Shown here one piece after another: positions 14,957 to 21,807 of a DNA stretch of 64,000 bases (positions are counted from its first letter, which is position 1; each line of letters starts with the position of its first letter). The DNA lies in the IMG/VR virus record IMGVR_UViG_3300032334_001937, positions 1 to 64,000 of that record; one strand, written 5' to 3'. The translations under genes and the position numbers were made by a program. The DNA is from a virus. Below the pieces are notes generated by a model. That model ran no database searches and had not been told where the DNA came from. It was given only the letters and a program-made list of their open reading frames with translations.

Positions 14957-15667
14957 TTAATTATATCCTATTCCTAAGATATATTTATCTGTAAATTTTT
15001 GCTTTTCTGTTATTAAATTTTTTGCAGTAGCGTAATCATCATGTATAAATCTAATATCTGTTTCAAGCAATTTAATATCATACCCTGCAACATGTTTTGA
15101 AAAATAAGAAATCCAAAGATCATCAAGGATATAATATTCTTTAGGACATTTAAAGAAATCTTTATGTAAAAATAACTCAGAGTTGCAAACAAGTCCACCA
15201 CCACCTGCATAATTTCCAGACTGTTTTGGTTTTAGCTTATGCTTATTCCAGTAATCATCAATGATTTCATGTGCATAAAAAGATTTTACAACTTTATCTT
15301 CGTATTGATCATAGCAATCTTGAATAAAAGTATTTGGCAATCTTTCATCGTCATCAATAATAATAATTTTGTTATATCCATTTTTTGCAAGTTCTTTTGC
15401 TAACATAAACCTACTAAATATGCTATATTTATTATAATCTTCTTTAATAAAAATATTATATCTAAGATGTTCTAAAAGTTTTCTTGTTGTATTTAATATG
15501 TGTGGGTCTTTATTAGAATTATCTGATATGTAAAAATCAAAATCTAAATTTGTTTGCTCATTTAAATCATTATATGTTTTGGGTAGGTTTTTATATCTAA
15601 GATAGGTGCACATAATTACTGCAGTCTTAGATAAAGGTTTAATTTTATTTTCAAATTTATATTTCAT
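14957..15667 (-). CDS. Glycosyltransferase family 2
   Basis: The 236-residue protein has the GT-A beginning (TAVIMCTYLRYKNLPKTY), FYISDNSN and IIIIDDDERLP as the DXD-like metal site, plus GGGLVCNSELF. These are family 2 features. It is the first gene of the cluster after the terminator at 15671-15711. No ribosome site is obvious before its ATG, so the start is less certain. Confidence 0.78.
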   Translation of the reverse strand: MKYKFENKIKPLSKTAVIMCTYLRYKNLPKTYNDLNEQTNLDFDFYISDNSNKDPHILNTTRKLLEHLRYNIFIKEDYNKYSIFSRFMLAKELAKNGYNKIIIIDDDERLPNTFIQDCYDQYEDKVVKSFYAHEIIDDYWNKHKLKPKQSGNYAGGGGLVCNSELFLHKDFFKCPKEYYILDDLWISYFSKHVAGYDIKLLETDIRFIHDDYATAKNLITEKQKFTDKYILGIGYN

Positions 15668-15670
15668 GAT

Positions 15671-15711
15671 ATCAAAGAAAGAGAGGGGTAGGCCAGATAG
15701 ACATACCCCTC
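15671..15711 (-). terminator. Rho-independent terminator after 15721
   Basis: On the minus strand GAGGGGTA (15711-15704) pairs with TACCCCTC (15690-15683) around a 13-base loop, followed by a T-rich tail (TCTTTCTTT). It ends transcription from the operon above and isolates the glycan cluster. Confidence 0.75.
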
Positions 15712-15720
15712 CCTAAAGAA

Positions 15721-15990
15721 TTACTTCTTCTTTGCTGCAGCCTTCTTTGCAGGAGCCTTCTTAACTACCTTAGCAGTCTTCAAAGCCTTATCTACAACCT
15801 TTACATCAGGTAGGCGACCAAATGCTGCGTCATTTGGATTAATAGCTCTCATCAATACTGGAACAAGTGCACCAAGTAGTGAGTATGCTAGTGTTTGTGG
15901 ATCTGTAATTCCAGCAGCGTACATTGCTGTACCTGCACCAATTGCAGATCGTACGTATGAGGCAAGTGCCTTCTTTAGTTGTTCATTCAT
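15721..15990 (-). CDS. Small protein with hydrophobic segment and Lys/Ala tail
   Basis: The 89-residue protein has a hydrophobic central region (about 13-48, SAIGAGTAMYAAGITDPQTL then a leucine-rich helix) and a long Ala/Pro/Lys tail of 'KKAPAKKAAAKKK' type that resembles histone-like or holin-type basic tails. A GGAGGAAA ribosome site precedes the ATG. It could be a holin-like membrane protein with a cytoplasmic basic tail; the role is unproven. Confidence 0.6.
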   Translation of the reverse strand: MNEQLKKALASYVRSAIGAGTAMYAAGITDPQTLAYSLLGALVPVLMRAINPNDAAFGRLPDVKVVDKALKTAKVVKKAPAKKAAAKKK

Positions 15991-16000
15991 AATTTTCCTC

Positions 16001-16159
16001 CTAGGATATTACATTAGTTATAACTGTTGCGCCAATCCATATACCAATAATTCCTGCGAGTCCCGCAAAAACTGGAGGTGCTGGTACTGGCAATTTGAAT
16101 GCTGCAAATAATGCACCACATCCAAAACCTGTTAGTGTTGAAAGAATAATGTCTTTCAT
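16001..16159 (-). CDS. XapX-domain small membrane protein
   Basis: The 52-residue ORF has two hydrophobic stretches around the segment FKLPVPAPPVFAGLAG, closely matching the XapX family consensus (KLPxPAPPxLAG). XapX proteins are short two-helix membrane proteins of unknown function. An AGAGGAAA ribosome site and an ATGA overlap with the upstream gene support it. Confidence 0.75.
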   Translation of the reverse strand: MKDIILSTLTGFGCGALFAAFKLPVPAPPVFAGLAGIIGIWIGATVITNVIS

Positions 16160-16572
16160 TTTGTTTCCTCTGCTGGCAATAATGTTTTTAATTTCTCATA
16201 CTCTTCCGCTATTTTCTTCATAGAATAATAATTTGGAGCCATTCCCATCTTATCTCCATATTCCTTAAAGTAGCTAATCTCTGGCGCTGTTTCGTTAATA
16301 AAATTATTTAACCCAGCCTGAACATTTTCAATATATTCATATGCCCAATCACGAGAATCAGACAAGAACTTAATAAAGTTTTCTTTATGCACACTCTCAT
16401 CTGACTTTAACTTAGACTCTTCAATATCATTAATTAATTTTTCAAGCAGCATCATATCAATAAATAACTTTTCATATTGATTGCGAATCTTATTAAAGTT
16501 ATATGAAAGAGTAATGTATGCAACGCTTACTGAAAATAAACATGTTGATAAAATAATAGTTGACATACTCAT
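16156..16572 (-). CDS. Membrane-anchored coiled-coil protein
   Basis: The 138-residue protein has one N-terminal transmembrane helix (about 4-24) followed by long charged helices with coiled-coil character (residues 30-75) and a conserved-looking block SDSRDWAYEYIENVQAGLNNF. I recall similar proteins in actinophages with no assigned function. It is coupled to XapX by an ATGA overlap. Confidence 0.65.
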   Translation of the reverse strand: MSMSTIILSTCLFSVSVAYITLSYNFNKIRNQYEKLFIDMMLLEKLINDIEESKLKSDESVHKENFIKFLSDSRDWAYEYIENVQAGLNNFINETAPEISYFKEYGDKMGMAPNYYSMKKIAEEYEKLKTLLPAEETK

Positions 16573-16802
16573 TATTTAATTGCCTCTCTTGTAACCAATA
16601 CAATTGCACCATTTTGTTCAAGTGCATCTTTTACTTTTGCTACATACTGAATTGCTTCTATTTTTTCGTCATGAACCATTGGAAGAAAATCTTTTTCATT
16701 TAGCTTAATAGTCAAAAAACTATCATTATCAATTATATTTACACCAAAATTTTTTGGAGTATTAATTGAATGAACAGCCCTACGCATTTCTTCTGTATAC
16801 AT
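16572..16802 (-). CDS. Hypothetical protein
   Basis: The 76-residue protein has an alpha/beta composition, with a short beta block (FLTIKLNEKDFLP) and a helix ending VAKVKDALEQNGAIVLV. No family is recognised. It overlaps both neighbours by one base. Confidence 0.6.
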   Translation of the reverse strand: MYTEEMRRAVHSINTPKNFGVNIIDNDSFLTIKLNEKDFLPMVHDEKIEAIQYVAKVKDALEQNGAIVLVTREAIK

Positions 16803-17101
16803 TAAGATTCCTCACCTGATGTATGCTTGAATAGTTCTTCAAGAGATGTAAATCCAGTATCCTCATCAACATCAAGAGATTTCAAAAGAATAATCCAAGT
16901 TTCCTCAACATATCTTTTTGCAATTTCTGTTGGTTCAACTAACTCAGAGTCAATTAAAAAAGCAAGAGGTAAACCAAGATCATTATAAGATATAAAATCT
17001 TCAAATGTTTTTTCTTCTTTATGGTTTATCCATAATTCTGCAAGTATTGAACAAGCATCCTCAAAAGATGTTAGTTCGTCTCCGTTGTCAGAGATTGCCA
17101 T
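16802..17101 (-). CDS. Hypothetical acidic helical protein
   Basis: The 99-residue acidic protein has helices AILAELW-type and ends GFTSLEELFKHTSGEES. It resembles a family found next to WhiB in actinophages, role unknown. Its start lies inside the 3' end of the WhiB gene, with GGGGTGATGT as ribosome site. Confidence 0.6.
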   Translation of the reverse strand: MAISDNGDELTSFEDACSILAELWINHKEEKTFEDFISYNDLGLPLAFLIDSELVEPTEIAKRYVEETWIILLKSLDVDEDTGFTSLEELFKHTSGEES

Positions 17102-17358
17102 ACATCACCCCATTGCTCTTTGCTCTTGTGTTTATTAAACTCTCGTGAAATTTCTCCACCTTCTAAGTATACACCACCCCAAACACCCCACTCTTTGCCT
17201 GACACACCGTTAGCAAAACATATTTTTGCAACAGGACATGAGGCACAAAAATTATCTATGTTTGATCTTAGTTCAACATCATCTTCGTATTTATCAAAAT
17301 ATAAATTTGTGTCTAATCCAAGACATTTAGCCTGATCTTTCCATAAATGTTGTTTCAA
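17071..17358 (-). CDS. whiB: WhiB-family Fe-S transcription regulator
   Basis: The 95-residue protein has the four cluster cysteines Cys12, Cys38, Cys41 and Cys47 (C...CxxCxxxxxC) and the GVWGG turn at 58-62, followed by a basic region that contacts DNA. WhiB proteins bind a 4Fe-4S cluster and act with sigma-A; phage versions can repress host whiB genes. The family is restricted to Actinobacteria and their phages, so it is the best host marker here. A TTG start with GGAGTAATCC upstream is used. Confidence 0.92.
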   Translation of the reverse strand: MKQHLWKDQAKCLGLDTNLYFDKYEDDVELRSNIDNFCASCPVAKICFANGVSGKEWGVWGGVYLEGGEISREFNKHKSKEQWGDVWQSLTTETN

Positions 17359-17361
17359 GGA

Positions 17362-17571
17362 TTACTCCTTATACTTATTTGGAATATCCCAGCCTTGGCT
17401 ATTTACTTCATAAACTTTATGCAAATACCATTCGCCATTAATTCTAATACCTTGCGGAGATGTGCGACCAATGTCTGACTTCTTCAGGTCAATAATATTC
17501 CATCCATCCCAGCGAAGATTGCGATTCTTCTTAACAATTGATTCCATAACTTCTAGCTTGCTTATAATCAT
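17362..17571 (-). CDS. Small hypothetical protein
   Basis: The 69-residue product contains a WDGWNIIDLKK and GEWYLHKVYEV pattern seen in small actinophage proteins next to WhiB. A GAGG ribosome site precedes the start. No function is assigned. Confidence 0.6.
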   Translation of the reverse strand: MIISKLEVMESIVKKNRNLRWDGWNIIDLKKSDIGRTSPQGIRINGEWYLHKVYEVNSQGWDIPNKYKE

Positions 17572-17579
17572 TTTATACC

Positions 17580-17930
17580 TCAGTATCTATAAATTCCGAC
17601 TTCAACATTTTTGAGTTCGGCTGATGCAACTAACTTTGAGACTGTTTCTTTTGGCTTACTTAAAAATGCCAAATAGTTTACATACTCTAAATTTTCTTCA
17701 ATATAAGATGCGGGTACCTTAAAGAACTTAATCTTTTTACCTCTAGCCTTCATACCTCTCTCAGAAAGGTTTGAAAACTCTGACACCATTGAATTGATCC
17801 TTGCTGGACCTGCAGAATAGATTAAAAGTTCTTTATCTTCGTCTTGCATTGCAGACATTGCAACACCCATTGCACGAAGAAAGACCTGATAATCATCAAA
17901 ATCTTTCGTTCCCTGCACTGCTACTATCAT
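17580..17930 (-). CDS. Rossmann-like conserved phage protein
   Basis: From the ATG at 17930 the product has 116 residues beginning MIVAVQGTKDFDDYQ. It has a Rossmann-like strand/helix start, a central LLIYSAGPARINSMVSEFSNLSERG and KIKFFKVPASYI. The motif set suggests a nucleotide-binding SLOG/DUF2493-like fold, but that is inference. An upstream GGAAG ribosome site fits the ATG at 17930 rather than the earlier ATGs. The 5' end overlaps the upstream gene. Confidence 0.62.
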   Translation of the reverse strand: MIVAVQGTKDFDDYQVFLRAMGVAMSAMQDEDKELLIYSAGPARINSMVSEFSNLSERGMKARGKKIKFFKVPASYIEENLEYVNYLAFLSKPKETVSKLVASAELKNVEVGIYRY

Positions 17931-18315
17931 CATTACTTCCATTCTTCAGGTTATCCAATATGAATAACATCTTATCAATATCTTTTTTTGACATATTGGT
18001 TGCATCTACTGGCTCTGTGCTATCTATATCAACACCACCACTAGAAGCATCAGCACAATAAAATATATTGTTGCTAACCCAGTATGCTTTACCTTCTATG
18101 AATATAACCTTGATTGTATTTTCCTCAATATGGTTTAAAGATTGAGACTGTTGTCTTGGCTTCTCATATAAAGTTTTTGGAAGAAAATCTTTTATCATTA
18201 AATGTATGCTGCTTTGAGTATATGCAATACCACTAAATGTTTTTCTTTTTCTTCCTTTATAAATTATATATGAGGATAGACACAATGTCAAGCCCACGGC
18301 CAATATATAATTCAT
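17896..18315 (-). CDS. Membrane-anchored hypothetical protein
   Basis: The 139-residue protein has one N-terminal transmembrane segment (about 3-20), a basic stop-transfer (KGRKRKTF) and a hydrophilic C-terminal domain with an AYWVSNNIFYCADASSGG block. It resembles a family recurring in actinophages; function unknown. AGGACAG serves as ribosome site. Confidence 0.6.
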   Translation of the reverse strand: MNYILAVGLTLCLSSYIIYKGRKRKTFSGIAYTQSSIHLMIKDFLPKTLYEKPRQQSQSLNHIEENTIKVIFIEGKAYWVSNNIFYCADASSGGVDIDSTEPVDATNMSKKDIDKMLFILDNLKNGSNDDSSSAGNERF

Positions 18316-18332
18316 GTCTGTCCTAATTATTA

Positions 18333-18869
18333 TTACTTATAAAATGGACTTAAATCAAGGACAGATCCGCCCCAGATTGTGTGATGCTGTGATTTTCCAA
18401 TTGAATTATCATATGCATCTGTATTTGGCTTTGTTGCTTCAAACTCTGCATCTTTTCCATCACCAACATTTTTTGGTGAGCATGCAGGACAGTCTGGACA
18501 ATCACAGTTAAGTGCCTTACATGTTTCGCATCCACAGTCTTTATATCCTTCAGATGTTACTTCTTGTTCTTGAGGAGTACCGCCAGGGATTTCTCCAACC
18601 ATCTGTTTAATAACTGATGCTAATTCTTTAATTTGATCTGCTGCTGTCATTGCCATTCCTCCCGTATTCATTCCTGAATGTGAATCCCCTATGCCACTTC
18701 TGCGTCTTCCATAACGGATAACATCTTCTTTTGTGGCATCTGGTACATTAGCGTACAAAGCTCTTACTTGAGCTGCTGCTTTACCTTTTGTAGGATGTGT
18801 GCCAACAGTCTTACCCTTGTCATCAACAACGGAATACTGTGAGCCTGATCTTTCAATATGGTATGGCAT
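18333..18869 (-). CDS. Hypothetical protein with Cys-rich cluster
   Basis: The 178-residue protein has an N-terminal mini-domain common in phages (YHIERSGSQYSVVDDKGKTVG, then QVRALYANV). Its middle holds eight cysteines in 22 residues (DCGCETCKALNCDCPDCPAC), which looks like a metal- or cluster-binding knuckle. An AGGAG ribosome site and an extended -10 (TGCTATAAT, 18892-18900) precede the ATG. The function is unknown. Confidence 0.65.
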   Translation of the reverse strand: MPYHIERSGSQYSVVDDKGKTVGTHPTKGKAAAQVRALYANVPDATKEDVIRYGRRRSGIGDSHSGMNTGGMAMTAADQIKELASVIKQMVGEIPGGTPQEQEVTSEGYKDCGCETCKALNCDCPDCPACSPKNVGDGKDAEFEATKPNTDAYDNSIGKSQHHTIWGGSVLDLSPFYK

Positions 18870-18891
18870 TTTTCTCCTAGCTTATACTATG

Positions 18892-18900
18892 ATTATAGCA
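18892..18900 (-). promoter_or_regulatory. Extended -10 promoter for 18333-18869
   Basis: The minus strand reads TGCTATAAT 23 bases before the ATG at 18869, with an AGGAG ribosome site between them. No -35 match is seen. Confidence 0.5.
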
Positions 18901-18902
18901 GA

Positions 18903-19229
18903 TTACTTAACTAAAAGTCTCTTAATCTCAAGCAAGGATATCTGATGCTCAATTGGTAGATTTTGAACCTCAATATCATCAAAAGCTTTTTCAGTGAGTT
19001 TAACAAGTGGATCTTCATCAAGAAAGTCTACACTCAAAAAGCCTTTTTCCCATAAACCCATAATGTCACGATTGACCTCATTAAGGTGCTCACGATATAA
19101 ATCTGGCATTATTTCTTTAATAATTGGATTAAATTGATACAAAGCTTGCCCAGTTTTTGAATCAATACCAGCGATCTCAATAGCACCACTAAGAATTAAA
19201 GCCTCAATAGTTTCATCAATCGGATCCAT
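18903..19229 (-). CDS. Conserved actinophage protein
   Basis: The 108-residue protein contains SGAIEIAGIDSKTGQALYQF followed by IKEIMPDLYREHLNEVNRDI. I recognise this as a family widespread in actinophages without a known role. It starts at the ATG that overlaps the thioredoxin gene, with AGAGGAATT upstream. Confidence 0.65.
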   Translation of the reverse strand: MDPIDETIEALILSGAIEIAGIDSKTGQALYQFNPIIKEIMPDLYREHLNEVNRDIMGLWEKGFLSVDFLDEDPLVKLTEKAFDDIEVQNLPIEHQISLLEIKRLLVK

Positions 19230-19473
19230 GAATAAATTCCTCTAGCTGTTCTCTAGTCTTTGCTCCATTAATTCTACGAACTTCTTGTCCATCTTCAATC
19301 AAGATAAAAGTTGGGATTGCCTTTATTTCAAACTTTCTACAAAGGTCTCCATTATCATCAGCATCAACAAACTGAATCTTGATAACTCCATCTCTGTCTA
19401 AATCTTCTGCAATTGGACGAACACGCTTGCATGGATTACACCATTCAGCAGTAAAGTAGAGTATATGTCTCAT
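19216..19473 (-). CDS. Thioredoxin-like protein
   Basis: The 85-residue protein has the active site WCNPCK with Cys12 and Cys15, and the cis-Pro region IKAIPTFIL. It is a complete small thioredoxin fold, shorter than host thioredoxins (about 105 residues). It likely reduces phage or host enzymes such as ribonucleotide reductase or the GPx-like protein. It overlaps the next gene at ATGA. Confidence 0.88.
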   Translation of the reverse strand: MRHILYFTAEWCNPCKRVRPIAEDLDRDGVIKIQFVDADDNGDLCRKFEIKAIPTFILIEDGQEVRRINGAKTREQLEEFIHGSD

Positions 19474-20108
19474 TTTACTGGGTTAACAACAATCTTGGTT
19501 GCTTTACAACCTTTTAGATTTGCTTCTAATGCTGCTTTTTCCTTAGAGTCAATAGTCAAAGACCAACGAACTTTAATAGAAATCCAGTTAGCAATATACT
19601 CACATGTATATGCTTTATTGGTTGGCATCCATTCTGCTGGATCTTGATCTGATTTAGATCTATTTGATCCCCCAGTAACTGCGATAAGGTGACGTGGATC
19701 TGTCTGATCATTAGCATACATTTCTTTTTTTGCTGCATCCCATGCAGATGCTCCAGAGTCCCAGGCTTCAGCAAGCGGGACCATATGATCTACATCTAAC
19801 TTTCCTGCTTCTGTAACCTTAACATTGTCATAGATGGATAGCCATTCTCCACCCTTAATGACACATCCTTTTTCAACAACTGGCTTAACAATTGCCTCAG
19901 AAATAATGACTGCCTTGCGAGAATCGCAACCATTCCCTGCTCCAGTCCAATGCTTAAAGAGTGTACGCTTGTATCCTGCACGTACTTCGTCTGCTACCTT
20001 CAATGAAGCAAGTGCAGTTTTTTGATCTTTATATGATACATCTGCAGCTTGTGCAGGAATCATTCCAACTGTTAGAGCTAATACTGTTAATGATAAAATC
20101 TTCTTCAT
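19470..20108 (-). CDS. Secreted HNH-type nuclease (DUF1524-like)
   Basis: The 212-residue product has a signal peptide ending around AQA (residues 1-22). Its catalytic region LDVDHMVPLAEAWDSGA has the DH pair at Asp107-His108, and TGGSNRSKSDQDPAEW supplies the Asn (Asn149). This matches secreted HNH proteins of the DUF1524/GmrSD C-terminal family that degrade extracellular DNA. It may degrade host or competing DNA or release nucleotides on lysis. It is unusual for a phage to export a nuclease. Confidence 0.8.
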   Translation of the reverse strand: MKKILSLTVLALTVGMIPAQAADVSYKDQKTALASLKVADEVRAGYKRTLFKHWTGAGNGCDSRKAVIISEAIVKPVVEKGCVIKGGEWLSIYDNVKVTEAGKLDVDHMVPLAEAWDSGASAWDAAKKEMYANDQTDPRHLIAVTGGSNRSKSDQDPAEWMPTNKAYTCEYIANWISIKVRWSLTIDSKEKAALEANLKGCKATKIVVNPVK

Positions 20109-20257
20109 TAATTTGCTTCTTTCTTTATGATAGTTGGCTTATTGTGATTAGCATAATAAGGTCCAAGATCTGCTTTAATACGACCATCTTTTCTTAGCTT
20201 AACAATTCTGCCGTCTTTAATTTGTGTAGCATTAAACGGATGCTTACTATTTCCCAT
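20108..20257 (-). CDS. 49-residue basic peptide
   Basis: The ORF encodes MGNSKHPFNATQIKDGRIV and 30 more, basic overall. It overlaps neighbours as TAATG on both sides, so translation is very likely. No family is recognised. Confidence 0.55.
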   Translation of the reverse strand: MGNSKHPFNATQIKDGRIVKLRKDGRIKADLGPYYANHNKPTIIKKEAN

Positions 20258-20478
20258 TATTTTAACCTTGCTCTCTCGTCAATAATTTCAACCATAAACT
20301 TCATAATCTTGTCGTACCCAACTGCATTATCTACAACGGAATTGTAGTGATGAGAACAAAAAAGAAGTTCTCCAGAATGCCCAATTACTTTTACGTATGC
20401 CTGAGCAGCACATCTATCACAACGATCTGTTGCATCTAAAAGCCAAACCTGCTCTTCTTGTTCAATCATTGTATTCAT
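20257..20478 (-). CDS. DUF7455-like zinc-binding protein
   Basis: The 73-residue protein contains the motif DATDRCDRCAAQAYVKVI and LLFCSHHYNSV: two Cys-x2-Cys-type pairs and a His cluster. This small family is found in Actinobacteria and their phages, supporting the host assignment. Its ATG overlaps the stop of the leaderless 11-residue ORF at 20475-20510 (ATGA). Confidence 0.75.
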   Translation of the reverse strand: MNTMIEQEEQVWLLDATDRCDRCAAQAYVKVIGHSGELLFCSHHYNSVVDNAVGYDKIMKFMVEIIDERARLK

Positions 20479-20510
20479 ATTGTACTACAACTTTCTCTAT
20501 AGTCTTTCAT
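20475..20510 (-). CDS. 11-residue leaderless leader ORF
   Basis: MKDYRESCSTI is read from an ATG exactly six bases after TATAAT (20522-20517) and stops with a TGA overlapping the next ATG (ATGA). The downstream gene has no ribosome site of its own. This mini-ORF therefore looks like a ribosome-loading leader peptide. Confidence 0.5.
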   Translation of the reverse strand: MKDYRESCSTI

Positions 20511-20516
20511 ATATAA

Positions 20517-20545
20517 ATTATACATCAAGATGAACTATTTGTCCA
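20517..20545 (-). promoter_or_regulatory. Promoter for 20510/20478
   Basis: On the minus strand TGGACA (20545-20540), a 17-base spacer and TATAAT (20522-20517). Five of six -35 bases match consensus. The expected transcript starts at the ATG of the 11-residue leader. Confidence 0.7.
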
Positions 20546-20547
20546 AT

Positions 20548-21324
20548 TTAAAGCATATGTTTTATTATTTCAAGTGCTTTTATGCTATCTGGATCCCCAA
20601 AAATAGGACTGATTAAAACATCGGTAATTCCTTTATTTTTTAGTTCAATAATTTTCTTTACTACTGAATCTCTTGTTCCGTATATAGCATTTTTTATTTG
20701 TCTTGTTCCTTCAAATTGTTGCATGAAATAATCTGCTTCTTCTTGACTATCTCTAACAACAACTTGAATACTAACCATTTTTCTTTTAAAACTACTTAAA
20801 TCATTTCTTTCAAAATCATCATACATACATAAGCTTATGTCAGTATATTTTTTTACATGCTTTATTATCTCAGGGTTTCCAGTACCTACTAGCAGTTCTG
20901 GCCTACCAGAATTTATAGGTATCTTGTCAAAATCTTCTAAAAATTTAGATACATAATCAAGTCTGCCATCAATTGTTGTAATTTCAGAATCAACATCAAA
21001 GTGTTTGTCTGGGACAGGTTCATGCTCACCAATTTGACCAGAAACAATGTTTAAGCTTAAGCGGTTTGGAGATATCTCATTAAATGAACGGACCATCATG
21101 GCACACATTGTTGGACTTATCATATAAGGTCTTAATGCAATTAAATATTTGAGTTTTTCGTTAGGATTAATTGCATGAGCAACCTTGATCCAGTTATCTG
21201 AATCATTTGCATTAACTACCAAGAGTAAAGATTTATAGCCTAAATCTTCAAGCTTTGTAGACATGTTTTTGATTTCTTGAATTGATAATGGTTTTTCTCT
21301 ATGCATCCAATGAAAATTTAACAA
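20548..21324 (-). CDS. Luciferase-like (LLM) flavin monooxygenase
   Basis: The 258-residue protein has the TIM-barrel features of the luciferase-like/alkanesulfonate monooxygenase family: NFHWMHREK start, LIALRPYMISPTMCAMM, NRLSLNIVSGQIGEHE, and KNKGITDVLISPIFGD near the C-terminus. Members are FMN- or F420-dependent. It is much rarer in phages. The start is a TTG just after the FmdB gene; an internal ATG at residue 7 is possible. It is shorter than SsuD-type enzymes (about 340-380 residues), so parts of the barrel are trimmed. Confidence 0.78.
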   Translation of the reverse strand: MLNFHWMHREKPLSIQEIKNMSTKLEDLGYKSLLLVVNANDSDNWIKVAHAINPNEKLKYLIALRPYMISPTMCAMMVRSFNEISPNRLSLNIVSGQIGEHEPVPDKHFDVDSEITTIDGRLDYVSKFLEDFDKIPINSGRPELLVGTGNPEIIKHVKKYTDISLCMYDDFERNDLSSFKRKMVSIQVVVRDSQEEADYFMQQFEGTRQIKNAIYGTRDSVVKKIIELKNKGITDVLISPIFGDPDSIKALEIIKHML

Positions 21325-21326
21325 CT

Positions 21327-21503
21327 TTACTTTTTTCTATTATCAGTGGAATAAAACCCATTACCTTGAAAGATCACACCTGGCGATTGCCATTGCCGTT
21401 GCATTGTTTTATTACAGCACACAGGCTCAGTACTGTCACCAAAATCTCTTTTATATTCAACAGAACTAGAGCACTGTGTGCATTTGTAATCGTATACTGG
21501 CAT
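21327..21503 (-). CDS. FmdB-family zinc ribbon
   Basis: The 58-residue protein starts MPVYDYKCTQC, followed by CC and Q-W-Q-S-P-G, the FmdB consensus. FmdB proteins are thought to act as regulatory or accessory zinc ribbons near amidases and monooxygenases. It precedes the luciferase-like gene by two bases, so they are surely co-transcribed. Confidence 0.8.
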   Translation of the reverse strand: MPVYDYKCTQCSSSVEYKRDFGDSTEPVCCNKTMQRQWQSPGVIFQGNGFYSTDNRKK

Positions 21504-21607
21504 TACTTCTTCTTTGCTTTTACTGTCCAGATTGGTGCATGTAGATTATCTCCGCCCCATTCATAACCTAAAACTTTAACCACAAATCTAATAATTTTAA
21601 TACGCAT
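21503..21607 (-). CDS. 34-residue basic peptide
   Basis: The ORF (starts MRIKIIRFVVKVLGYEWGGD) overlaps both neighbouring genes as TAATG. Basic ends flank a hydrophobic middle. No family is recognised; translational coupling makes it credible. Confidence 0.5.
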   Translation of the reverse strand: MRIKIIRFVVKVLGYEWGGDNLHAPIWTVKAKKK

Positions 21608-21807
21608 TACTTAACTCCTTTCCCAAATTTTGCCCAAAGTCTTTCATGAATAAAATATCCAAGGGCTTCAATTCCAATATACAGGAGTGCTCCTAAACTG
21701 GCATACTCCCATTCTCCAGTGAATAAATAAATAATTCCAGCAAGAATTACTAGATGGAATGTTTCCCAGGTAATAGTTTTAATTGATGACTTCTTGGTTG
21801 ATTCCAT
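21607..21807 (-). CDS. DUF2061-like membrane protein
   Basis: The 66-residue protein has KTITWETFHLVILAG and LGYFIHERLWAKFG, matching the DUF2061 family (a two-helix membrane protein with a conserved HER-W motif). It lies right after the endolysin (TAATG), so a role in lysis or membrane permeability is plausible. Confidence 0.78.
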   Translation of the reverse strand: MESTKKSSIKTITWETFHLVILAGIIYLFTGEWEYASLGALLYIGIEALGYFIHERLWAKFGKGVK

